Under the pieces are notes generated by a model, which was given only the letters and a program-made list of their open reading frames with translations, had not been told where the DNA came from and did not search any database. Both the position numbers and the translations under genes were made by a program. Below, one piece after another: positions 34,823 through 43,911 of a DNA stretch of 64,000 bases. How positions within the stretch are numbered: the first letter of the stretch is position 1; every line of letters begins with the position of its first letter. Origin of the DNA: an uncultured Flavobacteriaceae bacterium (lineage in GTDB: Bacteria; Bacteroidota; Bacteroidia; Flavobacteriales; Flavobacteriaceae). The stretch lies in assembly GCA_947493535.1 (NCBI GenBank), contig CANLRK010000006.1, positions 1-64,000 of the forward strand. Reading direction: 5' to 3'.

Positions 34823-36910
34823 TTATTTTTTAGGGTGCACTAGCTTCATCTCATCTATCAAATGGCTAGCTCCAGCAAACTTATCTACAATAAATAAAAT
34901 ATAACGTGCATCTACCATAATATTTCTACATATAGCAGGGTCATAATTCATATCACTCATTGTCCCTTCCCAAACGCGATCAAAATTTAAACCTATTAAA
35001 TTTCCTTCAGCATCAATAGCAGGGCTACCAGAATTTCCTCCAGTTGTATGATTTGTACCTAAAAAACAAACAGGTACTTTTCCGTTAGCATCAGCATATT
35101 GTCCATAATCTTTAGTTTTATACAGCTCCAATAATTTTGCTGGCACATCAAACTCATAATCACCAGGAATATATTTTTCAATAATCCCATCTATATAACT
35201 TACTGGCTTATAGTATACCGCATCTTTAGGAGAATACCCTTTTACCTGACCATAAGTAACACGAAGTGTACTATTAGCATCAGGATAATATTTATCACTT
35301 GGTAGTACTTCCATTAAAGCTTTCATATATTTCTTTTGAACTTTAGCTATTTCACCGTTTAAACGTTGATAGTTTGGCTCTAAATCTGTGTAAAACTCTT
35401 TTATATACGGCTTTGCAAAGCTATAAGCAGCATCATTATTAATTTTAGCAATTACTTCTTCAGGAGTTCCTTCTAAAGTTTTTAATGCCGATGATAAGTT
35501 TGTAAAAGCAGTTGTTACATAAAGTGTACTGTTAGTTGATGTAGCATCATATAATGGCATAATTGCTTCAAAAACCCCTCTATCTACATTGGCATTATAA
35601 TCTTTATGAACTCTTGATAATTGAGAAGTTACAAACTGCCTTGTTTTACTAAAAGCTTCCTCTCCTTTTGCAGCCGATTGCTCTAACTGATACAAACGAA
35701 ACATCATATTCATCAACTCATTATTTCTGTAAAACACTTCTATAAAGTTAGAACGCTTTATAGCATAAGGTTCAAAATCTGCGTATAATTTTTCAAAATC
35801 TGAAAGAATATGTTGATACTTCGCGTATTTCTTTTTTGAAATTGCTTTGGTAAATTTAGCTTCAAAATCACGCTTTTTAGCAATAGCATTACTCTTTTCT
35901 ATTCCTTGATTTTCACCAATCCATTTTTTCCAATAATTAGCAATACTTGCCTGTTTTGATGCATATTGAATACGTGTTTTATCATCGTTTTTCATAGCAG
36001 CATCAATAACTTTTAGTGCTTTTGCTCTAATATTGATATTCGATGGATTTACTTTTTGAGTTATTTGCTCAACAGCTACTGCTGGTAAATATTCATTAGT
36101 ACGGCCTGGAAAACCAAATACCATGGTAAAATCTCCCTCTTGAATACCGTCCAAAGAAACTGGCAAAAAGTGTTTCGGAGTAAACGGCACATTATCTTTT
36201 GAATATTTAGCTGGACGATTATTTTTGTCAGCATATATTCTGAAAATTGAAAAATCACCCGTATGTCTAGGAAACATCCAGTTATCCGTGTCAGACCCAA
36301 ACTTCCCTATAGATGAAGGTGGTGCACCAACCAATCTAACATCTTCATACGTTTCTGTTACAAACAAAAAGTACTGGTTACCTTTAAAAAACGGACGTAC
36401 TTTGGTGTTTTGCCATGTTTCTTTAGTATACTTTTTTTGTACTTCGTTAGTATTTGTTTGTATTAAACTTTGCGCTTCACTAGGCGACATATTTTCTGTA
36501 ACACCACTTAAAACAGCTTTGGTTACGTCTTCTATTTTTACAATAAAAGTTACCTCCAAGTTTTCATTTGGTAACTCTTGCTCATGAGACATCGCCCAAA
36601 AACCTTCTTTTAAATAATCATTTTCTACAGATGAGTGCGATTGAATTTGCCCAAATCCACAATGATGATTTGTTAACAACAACCCTTTAGGCGAAATAAT
36701 TTCTGCTGTACAACCACCGTTGAAATGTACAATGGCATCTTTTAAGCTTGACTTGTTTACACTGTAAATATCTTCAGCAGACAATTTACTCCCTAAACTC
36801 TGCATTTCCGACTCATTCATCCCTTTTAACAAGGAAGGAATCCACATACCTCCCTGCTGAGCAGATACATTAAGAGATATTAATACTACTAGTAATTTTA
36901 TTAATTTCAT
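34823..36910 (-). CDS. S46 dipeptidyl-peptidase, DPP11 (Asp/Glu) type
   Basis: A 695-residue periplasmic protease with a signal peptide (cleaved near NVSAQ, residue 17). Catalytic His is in LLTNHHCGF (His82/83), Asp in DTDNWMFPRHTGDFSI, and Ser627 in GGNSGSPAID. Residue 645, 18 after the Ser, is Arg (LNFDRVWEG); in Porphyromonas DPP11 an Arg at the same spacing gives Asp/Glu preference, while DPP7 has Gly. I therefore predict release of dipeptides with an acidic second residue. The -7 box TATATTTG (36930-36937 on the minus strand) leaves a short leader. It feeds peptide catabolism. Confidence 0.93.
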   Translation of the reverse strand: MKLIKLLVVLISLNVSAQQGGMWIPSLLKGMNESEMQSLGSKLSAEDIYSVNKSSLKDAIVHFNGGCTAEIISPKGLLLTNHHCGFGQIQSHSSVENDYLKEGFWAMSHEQELPNENLEVTFIVKIEDVTKAVLSGVTENMSPSEAQSLIQTNTNEVQKKYTKETWQNTKVRPFFKGNQYFLFVTETYEDVRLVGAPPSSIGKFGSDTDNWMFPRHTGDFSIFRIYADKNNRPAKYSKDNVPFTPKHFLPVSLDGIQEGDFTMVFGFPGRTNEYLPAVAVEQITQKVNPSNINIRAKALKVIDAAMKNDDKTRIQYASKQASIANYWKKWIGENQGIEKSNAIAKKRDFEAKFTKAISKKKYAKYQHILSDFEKLYADFEPYAIKRSNFIEVFYRNNELMNMMFRLYQLEQSAAKGEEAFSKTRQFVTSQLSRVHKDYNANVDRGVFEAIMPLYDATSTNSTLYVTTAFTNLSSALKTLEGTPEEVIAKINNDAAYSFAKPYIKEFYTDLEPNYQRLNGEIAKVQKKYMKALMEVLPSDKYYPDANSTLRVTYGQVKGYSPKDAVYYKPVSYIDGIIEKYIPGDYEFDVPAKLLELYKTKDYGQYADANGKVPVCFLGTNHTTGGNSGSPAIDAEGNLIGLNFDRVWEGTMSDMNYDPAICRNIMVDARYILFIVDKFAGASHLIDEMKLVHPKK

Positions 36911-36976
36911 GAATATTTATTTTGTGCTTCAAATATAAAAAAAGCTTATGTACTTCAGGGTAATTTTAGGAAATCC

Positions 36977-38032
36977 TTAAGAGTCTATATTTAACAATTG
37001 AAGTGTTTCTTTTCGCTGTATTTTTCCAGTTGATGTTTCAATAAATTTTGATAAAAAGAAAACTTCTTTAGGTTGTTCGTATTTTAATAACGGAACATCT
37101 AATGTGTTATAATTTAAGGTGAATAAAGTATCACTTTCAATAATTAAAATTAATTTTTCTCCCAATACTTCGTCAGGGATGCCTGCCACAAAAAAACGAG
37201 TTGCTATTTGAGAGGATAACTTTTGTTCAATTTGTTCAGGGAAAAGCTTTATTCCTCCACTATTTATAACACTATCATAGCGGCCTAACCATTTAAACTT
37301 ATTTGGTGCAATAATTTCAACAATATCATTAGTTATTATTGGTTCTGAAATAATTTTTGGAGCGTTAATTACTAAACACATTCTTTCATCTTGCCTAATA
37401 GTAACATCTGCTAGAGCTTTGTATGGAGCAGTATTATTAACTGTAATTTTCTTAATTGCAACATGTGTACATGTCTCCGTCATTCCATAGGTAACATAAC
37501 ACGCTGTTGTTTTTTGTAATAGTTGATTACGAATAGTTGTAGCAAGAGGAGCGCCACCAATAATTAGTGTTTTTATCTGGTTTAAATTGTTGAGTGATTG
37601 TTGGACTTGCATAGGCACCATTGCTGCAAAATCATACTTTTCATTAGTACCTATCGGATTTGTGCTTGGTGGTTTGATGTGTATATCCCATCCCAAAACC
37701 ATGGCACGAACTAACATCATTTTACCTGCTATATAACTTGCCGATAAACATAATAGCGCTTTGGTACCTTCCAAAGCATTAAAGTAGTTACCCGTAGCTA
37801 AAGCACTATTTATCATGTGCTTTTTATATAGTTTTATAGGTTTTGGAGCACCTGTTGAGCCAGAAGTTTGTACAACAATATAATCTTTAGCATTTAACCA
37901 TGTCCTAAAAAATATACCTATTTCTTTAACATAGGCTTCATTGGAAAGCTTTAACTCTTCAGCATAAGACAGTAAAGATTCTGAAGTATATGCTTTACCA
38001 TTTATTTTAAACTCAGGATGCACTACCAACAT
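36977..38032 (-). CDS. menE: o-Succinylbenzoate-CoA ligase (short form)
   Basis: A 351-residue AMP-forming ligase that activates o-succinylbenzoate for menaquinone synthesis. It has the AMP-binding P-loop VVQTSGSTGAPKPIKLY, TYGMTETCTH, and WLGRYDSVINSGGIKLFPEQ, and the C-terminal catalytic Lys in STGKIQRKE. It is shorter than the usual 450 or so residues, as is normal for Bacteroidota MenE. It overlaps the CPBP gene by 20 bases, and menC lies one gene upstream, which supports this substrate over other AMP-ligase choices. Confidence 0.9.
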   Translation of the reverse strand: MLVVHPEFKINGKAYTSESLLSYAEELKLSNEAYVKEIGIFFRTWLNAKDYIVVQTSGSTGAPKPIKLYKKHMINSALATGNYFNALEGTKALLCLSASYIAGKMMLVRAMVLGWDIHIKPPSTNPIGTNEKYDFAAMVPMQVQQSLNNLNQIKTLIIGGAPLATTIRNQLLQKTTACYVTYGMTETCTHVAIKKITVNNTAPYKALADVTIRQDERMCLVINAPKIISEPIITNDIVEIIAPNKFKWLGRYDSVINSGGIKLFPEQIEQKLSSQIATRFFVAGIPDEVLGEKLILIIESDTLFTLNYNTLDVPLLKYEQPKEVFFLSKFIETSTGKIQRKETLQLLNIDS

Positions 38033-38930
38033 TTTTATGGTTTTTAACTGTACCTGTCAATTTTTCTTTCCAGTTTGTCCATTTATACTTTTTAGCAAAA
38101 ACAAACAATAATATTGGAAAAACAACTAATACTGGTAACAGTACATCTACCCCAGCAGCAGGTTCAGACATATCTTTTAACACAGAATCCGTTTGAAATG
38201 CTGTCCAATTTGCTGTAACCAATAATGCCGTTATTAAGTTATTAGCAGCATGGAAACCTAAGGCTAACTCTAAACCTTCATCCATTAAAGTAAGTATTCC
38301 TAAAAATAAACCTGTGCCTATATAGTATACCATAATAATGTACCCGATTTTTTCTACCTCAGGATTAGCAATATGCATTAAACCAAATATTACTGATGTA
38401 ATTATTAATGGTACCCATCGGTTTTTAGCTAATATTCCCAAACCTTGCATTAAATAGCCTCTAAATAAATACTCTTCAAAACTAGTTTGTAAAGGAATTA
38501 ATAGTACACTTATTAATAATAAGATTACAAATTTATTAGCATCAAAATTCCATTGATAATTTTCTGGTGAAAATTGATAATCAACAACAATCATTATACT
38601 AGTTATTACTCCCCACAATGTAAATGCAAACAACACTCTTTTCCAATCTATTAAAGAACGTGATGTTGTTAATGAAGTAATACTTTGTTTATGTATAAAT
38701 TTTACCCAAAAGAAAAGTGCTATTAAACCAACTGCGAAAGGTAAAAGCATTTCTATTAAAAAACGGCTACTCCCTTTTCTTTTAATTTCTGACTGCATTA
38801 TTGCATCAACATCTAAATTTAGCAACTCAATTGCTAAAAAGTTTAAAATCATGAGTCCTATAAACGCTCCTGGAATTAATAAATACTTCCAAAAACTATA
38901 ATCACTTTTATATGCTTGTTCTATATACAT
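38013..38930 (-). CDS. CPBP family intramembrane glutamic endopeptidase
   Basis: A 305-residue membrane protein with about eight hydrophobic segments. The CPBP (Abi/Rce1-like) motifs are EEYLFRGYLMQGL (motif 1, Glu-Glu and Arg), FGLMHIANPE (motif 2, His) and GFHAANNLI (motif 3, His and Asn). The family cleaves near prenylated or membrane-bound substrates. It sits between menC (5-base gap) and menE (20-base overlap) in one transcript; a role in menaquinone synthesis is not established. Confidence 0.92.
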   Translation of the reverse strand: MYIEQAYKSDYSFWKYLLIPGAFIGLMILNFLAIELLNLDVDAIMQSEIKRKGSSRFLIEMLLPFAVGLIALFFWVKFIHKQSITSLTTSRSLIDWKRVLFAFTLWGVITSIMIVVDYQFSPENYQWNFDANKFVILLLISVLLIPLQTSFEEYLFRGYLMQGLGILAKNRWVPLIITSVIFGLMHIANPEVEKIGYIIMVYYIGTGLFLGILTLMDEGLELALGFHAANNLITALLVTANWTAFQTDSVLKDMSEPAAGVDVLLPVLVVFPILLFVFAKKYKWTNWKEKLTGTVKNHKNVGSAS

Positions 38931-38935
38931 TTTTT

Positions 38936-39967
38936 CTATTTAAAATTCCATTGTAATTGTGGTTTATAATGTAGCTTGCCACTTTCCACCTGTAACGGAC
39001 TAACTATATTGTTAGTATATAAACTTCCTGTACCTAAACCTTGAGGCATTTTTGATTGCAACGTATAGGTCCATTGGCTTATTGCGTTTAAACCAATATT
39101 ACTTTCTAAAGCACTCGTTATCCAATACTCAGTATTATTCTTTTCTGCTATTGCTATCCACTCATTACTACCTTTAAAACCACCTATTAAACTAGGTTTT
39201 AAAATAATGTATTGTGGTTTAATTGCTGCAATTAATTGCTCTTTTTCTTCATGAGTAAGTACTCCTATCAACTCTTCATCTAAAGCAATTGATAAAGGTG
39301 TTTTTTCACATAAACTCGCCATTATATCTGCTTGCTTTGGTTTAATAGGTTGCTCTATTGAATGAAGTTGTAATTCAGATAAAATTTTGAGTTTATCCAA
39401 AGCGTCTTCTACTGAAAAAGCACCGTTAGCATCTACTCGTAATTCAACATCTTCAACAGAATATTCTTTTCGTATTGATTTCAACAGGTTTAATTCCGTT
39501 TCAAAATCTATTGCTCCTATTTTCATTTTTATACAGGAAAACCCTTGCTTCAACTTCTCTTTTATTTGTTGTTTCATGAAAGCTTCATCTCCCATCCAAA
39601 CTAAACCGTTAATAGAAATTGCCGCTTTACCCTGTGTAAATTTCGATGGAAATAACTCAAACGGATTAGCACTTTTTAATGATAAGAAAGCTTGCTCTAA
39701 ACCAAACTGTATGGAAGGATAAGCTACTAACTGTTGTAATAATGCCGGTAAACCCAAACTAATATTTGCACACGCCCACTTTAATTTCTCTTCATAATCT
39801 GGAACATCATCAAAAGAAAGTGTACGTAGAATTCCACACTCGCCATATCCTTTCTTTCCATTATCTTCCAAAATAATAAACCAAGTTTCTTTAGTTTTTA
39901 ACACGCCACGAGAGGTTCCACTAGGGCGTTTAAATTCAAGTATATGTTTTTTGTAGGTAGCTTTCAT
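38936..39967 (-). CDS. menC: o-Succinylbenzoate synthase
   Basis: A 343-residue enolase-superfamily enzyme that dehydrates SHCHC to o-succinylbenzoate. Catalytic features are the Lys in CIKMKIGA, metal ligands Asp in ELRVDANGAF, Glu in HSIEQPI and Asp in SIALDEEL, and the second base Lys in YIILKPSLIGG. It overlaps the upstream UPF0173 stop codon by one base and leads into CPBP-menE. Confidence 0.93.
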   Translation of the reverse strand: MKATYKKHILEFKRPSGTSRGVLKTKETWFIILEDNGKKGYGECGILRTLSFDDVPDYEEKLKWACANISLGLPALLQQLVAYPSIQFGLEQAFLSLKSANPFELFPSKFTQGKAAISINGLVWMGDEAFMKQQIKEKLKQGFSCIKMKIGAIDFETELNLLKSIRKEYSVEDVELRVDANGAFSVEDALDKLKILSELQLHSIEQPIKPKQADIMASLCEKTPLSIALDEELIGVLTHEEKEQLIAAIKPQYIILKPSLIGGFKGSNEWIAIAEKNNTEYWITSALESNIGLNAISQWTYTLQSKMPQGLGTGSLYTNNIVSPLQVESGKLHYKPQLQWNFK

Positions 39968-40644
39968 TAAATTGTAACTGAACTTCCTATTTCTATTAAA
40001 TGTAGTTCTTTTTCAACTGCTTTAAATTTATTTACCGCAGCATTTTTGTCTATTTCTATAGGAGGAAAAGTATCATAATGACAGCCTAATATCTTTGCAC
40101 ACTGCACAAAATCAGCAGCTATAATTGCATCATCTACCCCCATTGTAAAATTATCACCAATTGGTAACACCGCTAAATCTAATTTTGCATGCATCGGTAT
40201 CAATTGCATATCATAAGTTACTGCTGTATCTCCTGCAACATAAATAGTTTTACCATTATGAGAAATTACAAATCCCCCAGGTTGTCCGCCATAAGTACCA
40301 TCAGGAAAAGAAGATGTATGTATTGCGTTAACATATTTTATTTTAATTGCATCAAACTCACACGTTCCTCCATGATTAATAGGATGTCCACTAAATCCCT
40401 TTCCTATATAATGCATAACTATTTCATAATTAGATATAATTTTTGCCCCTGTTCTTTTGGCAATAGTTTCTACATCTAAAATATGATCTTGATGTGCATG
40501 AGTGATTAAAATATAATCTGCAGCTAGTTTAGCTACATCAATATGCTTTGCTAAAGGGTTTGCCGTTATAAACGGATCTATCAATATTGTTTTATTGTTT
40601 ATTCTTATCGAAATACAGGCGTGGCCTAAATATGTAACTTGCAT
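39967..40644 (-). CDS. Metal-dependent hydrolase, UPF0173 (metallo-beta-lactamase fold)
   Basis: A 225-residue protein with the motifs MQVTYLGHACISI, THAHQDHILD (zinc ligands), VAGDTAVTYDM and a final LGCHYDTFPPIE. This is the UPF0173 group, usually named metal-dependent hydrolase; the substrate is unknown. Its stop codon overlaps the start of menC, so it is the first gene of the menC-CPBP-menE transcript. Confidence 0.9.
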   Translation of the reverse strand: MQVTYLGHACISIRINNKTILIDPFITANPLAKHIDVAKLAADYILITHAHQDHILDVETIAKRTGAKIISNYEIVMHYIGKGFSGHPINHGGTCEFDAIKIKYVNAIHTSSFPDGTYGGQPGGFVISHNGKTIYVAGDTAVTYDMQLIPMHAKLDLAVLPIGDNFTMGVDDAIIAADFVQCAKILGCHYDTFPPIEIDKNAAVNKFKAVEKELHLIEIGSSVTI

Positions 40645-40696
40645 TATTTATAATCTATGTATTATAAGAGCAAGATACACAAATAGCTTGGTATAC

Positions 40697-40732
40697 AAAA
40701 AAACTTGAATCGTACGATTCAAGTTTTTTTTT
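40697..40732 (-). terminator. Perfectly palindromic terminator
   Basis: Two 17-base arms (40697-40713 and 40714-40730) centred on CGTACG, followed by T on both strands. It lies 53 bases upstream of the UPF0173 ATG, so it ends something transcribed before that gene. Confidence 0.8.
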
Positions 40733-40834
40733 AAAATTAATTTGGGGCAAAAAAGAACTTTTTCTAGCTCTTTTATAATTGTATAGTTATTTGGGGTATT
40801 TTTTTGAGGTAAAAAATCTTACACTTCAAATATA
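40697..40834 (-). ncRNA. Candidate small RNA between the purM operon and the UPF0173 gene
   Basis: A minus-strand -7 box TATATTTG (CAAATATA at 40827-40834) is followed, about 120 bases later, by a perfect 34-bp palindromic terminator (40697-40730) with a T-run. No open reading frame was found between them, and the purM transcript upstream already has its own terminator. The stretch holds two direct repeats of CCCCAAAT. No -33 TTG at the right distance was seen. The 300-base gap holds nothing else that I recognise. Confidence 0.35.
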
Positions 40835-40895
40835 GATGGAATTCACTTTATCTAAAAAGTTATGTTGCAAAGCAAGTTGTTTTAGTGGTAAAAAT

Positions 40896-40922
40896 AAAGC
40901 CTTACCAAATAGGCAAGGCTTT
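40896..40922 (-). terminator. purM terminator
   Basis: An 11-bp stem (40896-40906 with 40912-40922), loop AAATA, with one position paired as G-U only on the minus-strand RNA; this asymmetry marks its direction. Confidence 0.85.
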
Positions 40923-40944
40923 TTTAATAAACGACCTTTAAATA

Positions 40945-42123
40945 TTAGTACTTAAACGTACCATACTCACTAGTTATAGTTAATTTTTTAGTTTCTGAAG
41001 CTTCAACTCTACCTATTACTTTGGCATTTACATTAAACGATTTTGATATAGCAATAATATCTTCTGCTATTTCTGGTGTTACATACAACTCCATTCTATG
41101 ACCACAATTAAACACTTGATACATTTCCTTCCAATCAGTTTTTGATTGCTCTTGTATTAATTTAAATAATGGTGGTATTGGAAACATATTATCTTTTACA
41201 ATATGTAAGTTTTCAACAAAATGTAAAATTTTTGTTTGTGCGCCTCCAGAACAATGAATCATTCCATGTACGGCATCACTAGAGTATTTAGATAAAATTG
41301 CCTTAATAATTGGTGCATATGTTCTTGTTGGCGATAATACTAATTTACCTGCATCTAAAGGAGAGTTCTCTACCGAGTCAGTCAACTTTGTAGTACCGGA
41401 ATAGACTAAATCATGCGGTACAGCAGCATCAAAACTTTCAGGATATTTTTCTGCTAAGTACTTATGAAAAACATCATGTCTTGCAGAGGTTAATCCATTA
41501 GAGCCCATCCCTCCATTATATTCTTTCTCATAAGTTGCTTGACCAAAAGATTCCAAACCAACAATTACATCACCAGGAGAAATATTAGCATTATCAATTA
41601 CTTCAGAACGTTTCATACGAGCCGTTACTGTAGAATCTACAATAATTGTTCTTACTAAATCACCAACATCTGCTGTTTCTCCTCCTGTAGAATGTATCGT
41701 TACACCAAATTCTTTCAATTCTTTAATCAACTCTTCAGTACCGTTAATTATTGCAGAAAGTACTTCTCCCGGAATATTATTTTTATTCCGTCCAATAGTA
41801 GAAGATAGCATAATATTGTCAGTGGCTCCTACACACAATAAATCATCAATATTCATGATTAAAGCATCTTGAGCTATTCCTTTCCATACGGAAAGATCTC
41901 CAGTTTCTTTCCAGTACATGTATGCTAAAGACGATTTTGTTCCTGCCCCATCAGCATGCATTATCAAGCAATATTCCTCATCACCTGTCAGGTAATCTGG
42001 TACTATTTTACAAAACGCTTTAGGGAATACCCCTTTATCTACATTTTTAATAGCATTGTGTACATCTTCTTTAGAAGCTGAAACTCCTCGTTGGCTATAT
42101 CTTTTTGAAATTTCTGAACTCAT
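40945..42123 (-). CDS. purM: Phosphoribosylformylglycinamidine cyclo-ligase (AIR synthase)
   Basis: A 392-residue protein of the long Bacteroidota PurM type. It closes FGAM to AIR with ATP in purine synthesis. Signatures are SKRYSQRGVSASKEDV, HADGAGTKSSLAYMY, MNIDDLLCVGA, HSTGGETADVGD and GMIHCSGGAQTKIL. It starts one base after guaB ends and shares its transcript, putting two purine enzymes together. Confidence 0.9.
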   Translation of the reverse strand: MSSEISKRYSQRGVSASKEDVHNAIKNVDKGVFPKAFCKIVPDYLTGDEEYCLIMHADGAGTKSSLAYMYWKETGDLSVWKGIAQDALIMNIDDLLCVGATDNIMLSSTIGRNKNNIPGEVLSAIINGTEELIKELKEFGVTIHSTGGETADVGDLVRTIIVDSTVTARMKRSEVIDNANISPGDVIVGLESFGQATYEKEYNGGMGSNGLTSARHDVFHKYLAEKYPESFDAAVPHDLVYSGTTKLTDSVENSPLDAGKLVLSPTRTYAPIIKAILSKYSSDAVHGMIHCSGGAQTKILHFVENLHIVKDNMFPIPPLFKLIQEQSKTDWKEMYQVFNCGHRMELYVTPEIAEDIIAISKSFNVNAKVIGRVEASETKKLTITSEYGTFKY

Positions 42124-42124
42124 A

Positions 42125-43597
42125 TTATCTAGAGTAATTAGGTGCTTCTTTAGTAATTGTTACATCATGTGGATGACTTTCATTGATTCCTGAGGCTGTA
42201 ATCTTCACAAATTGCCCTGTATTTTTTAAAGTTTCAATATCTTTAGCACCACAGTACCCCATACCAGCTCGTAAGCCTCCGACAAACTGATGTATACTTT
42301 CTTGTAACTCTCCTTTATAAGGTACACGTCCAACAATTCCTTCAGGAACTAATTTCTTAATATCATCTTCCACATCTTGAAAATACCTGTCTTTAGACCC
42401 TTTTTTCATAGCCTCAACAGATCCCATTCCTCTGTAAGATTTAAATTTTCTTCCTTGTAATAATATTGTTTCTCCTGGAGATTCTTTTGTTCCTGCTAAT
42501 AATGATCCTAACATTACACAATCAGCTCCTGCAGCAATTGCTTTAGGAATATCTCCCGTAAAACGAATACCGCCATCTGCAATTACAGGAACTCCAGAAT
42601 CTTTAATAGCTGCAGCCACCTCTAATACAGCAGAAAACTGAGGATATCCTACCCCAGCCACTACACGTGTTGTACAAATAGATCCTGGGCCTATTCCTAC
42701 TTTAATACCATCTGCACCAGCGTTAACTAAATACTTAGCTGCTTCGGCAGTAGCTATATTTCCAACGATAACATCTAAATTTGGAAACTTATTTTTAACA
42801 GTTTTCAAAACGCTTACTACTCCTTTGGTATGACCATGAGCAGTATCAATAATTACTGCATCAACACCAGCATTTACCAGAGCTTCTGTACGTTCAACTA
42901 CATCAGCAGTAACTCCTAAAGCAGCTGCTACTCGTAACCTTCCGTATTGATCTTTATTAGCGTTTGGTTTTAAAGTTACTTTAGTAATGTCTCTAAATGT
43001 TATTAAACCTACTAATTTATTATTACTATTTACTACGGGTAATTTTTCAATTTTGTTTTCTTGTAAAATCCCTTCCGCGTCTTTTAAAGAGGTCCCTTCA
43101 TGGGTTGTTACCAAGTTTTCAGAGGTCATCACTTCAGAAATTTTTCTTTCGTTATTTTTTTCAAAACGCAAATCTCTGTTAGTAACAATACCTATTAATA
43201 AGCCCTTTTCATCAACTACTGGTATTCCTCCAATACTATGCTCTCTCATGCTCAGTTTAGCATCAGCAACAGTAGCCTCCTTTGGTAGTGTTATTGGGTC
43301 TATAATCATACCTGATTCCGAACGCTTTACTTTACGAACTTCATTGGCTTGCGCCTGAATAGACATATTTTTATGTAAAACTCCAATACCTCCTTCACGT
43401 GCAATAGCTATAGCCATTTCTGATTCTGTAACAGTATCCATTGCTGCAGAAATAATCGGAATGTTAATTGAAATGTTTTTAGTAAATTTTGTTTGTATAC
43501 TTACTTCTCTTGGGAGTATTTCAGAGTAAGCAGGTACTAAAAGTACATCATCATAAGTTAAACCCTCACCTACGATCTTTGTGTTGTGTGTTGTCAT
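42125..43597 (-). CDS. guaB: IMP dehydrogenase
   Basis: I start at the ATG at 43597 ([20 protein letters not shown]) because the in-frame TTG at 43624 lies within a TATATTTG -7 box (43622-43629). The 490-residue enzyme makes XMP from IMP. It has the barrel (about 10-90 and 220-490), a CBS pair (about 95-210), the catalytic Cys loop [32 protein letters not shown], and the flap segment [10 protein letters not shown]. It leads the guaB-purM pair. Confidence 0.97.
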   Translation of the reverse strand: MTTHNTKIVGEGLTYDDVLLVPAYSEILPREVSIQTKFTKNISINIPIISAAMDTVTESEMAIAIAREGGIGVLHKNMSIQAQANEVRKVKRSESGMIIDPITLPKEATVADAKLSMREHSIGGIPVVDEKGLLIGIVTNRDLRFEKNNERKISEVMTSENLVTTHEGTSLKDAEGILQENKIEKLPVVNSNNKLVGLITFRDITKVTLKPNANKDQYGRLRVAAALGVTADVVERTEALVNAGVDAVIIDTAHGHTKGVVSVLKTVKNKFPNLDVIVGNIATAEAAKYLVNAGADGIKVGIGPGSICTTRVVAGVGYPQFSAVLEVAAAIKDSGVPVIADGGIRFTGDIPKAIAAGADCVMLGSLLAGTKESPGETILLQGRKFKSYRGMGSVEAMKKGSKDRYFQDVEDDIKKLVPEGIVGRVPYKGELQESIHQFVGGLRAGMGYCGAKDIETLKNTGQFVKITASGINESHPHDVTITKEAPNYSR

Positions 43598-43621
43598 AGT
43601 GCAATTAGTAATAATTGCATG

Positions 43622-43629
43622 CAAATATA
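43622..43629 (-). promoter_or_regulatory. guaB -7 box
   Basis: CAAATATA reads TATATTTG on the minus strand, about 25 bases before the ATG at 43597. It rules out the longer TTG start. Confidence 0.5.
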
Positions 43630-43666
43630 GTCATTTTTTGCGTGACTACTCTAAATTAAAAAACTT

Positions 43667-43810
43667 TTATAGTTTCGGACATCTCTTACAGTTTGTCTTC
43701 CCTTTTTTTTTATATTTTTTGCAGCATTTACTCTTTTTACCTTCACATGCAGAGCAATCATTTACAACCACATTACAAGGACTAGAAATAATAATAGGTG
43801 TATGCATCAT
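43667..43810 (-). CDS. 47-residue Cys- and Lys-rich small protein
   Basis: A short frame on the minus strand with ATG at 43810 (a second ATG follows at once) and TAA at 43667-43669. The 47 residues hold seven Cys: Cys12, a C-x-x-C at 19/22 (CSAC), paired Cys29-Cys30, and a second C-x-x-C at 41/44 (CKRC). The second half is strongly basic (CCKKYKKKGKTNCKRCPK). A TATATTTG -7 box (CAAATATA, 43831-43838) lies 21 bases before the ATG. The paired C-x-x-C motifs suggest zinc or another metal. It lies between ferritin and guaB on the same strand. I cannot name a family; that it is translated is inferred from Cys pattern and promoter. Confidence 0.65.
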   Translation of the reverse strand: MMHTPIIISSPCNVVVNDCSACEGKKSKCCKKYKKKGKTNCKRCPKL

Positions 43811-43830
43811 GACACTTTGTTTATTTAAAC

Positions 43831-43838
43831 CAAATATA
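43831..43838 (-). promoter_or_regulatory. -7 box of the Cys-rich small gene
   Basis: CAAATATA reads TATATTTG on the minus strand, 21 bases before the ATG at 43810. Confidence 0.4.
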
Positions 43839-43911
43839 AATAAAGTGCAAATATATAAAAAAAGAGCTCACTATTTTATGTAGTAAACTCTTTTAAATCT
43901 GAAATATGTTT

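Noticed and set aside
40776-40800. A stretch resembling the conserved loop of the triple-hairpin array (about 15 of 18 matches over ATTGTATAGTTATTTGGG)
   Set aside because: It is not flanked by a convincing long stem and a match of this quality can arise by chance in AT-rich DNA, so I did not count it as a fourth copy.
43581-43883. Plus-strand open frame of 100 codons upstream of guaB
   Set aside because: It runs antisense over the Cys-rich small gene and the guaB start, with low-complexity hydrophobic composition; the minus-strand 47-residue frame is better supported.
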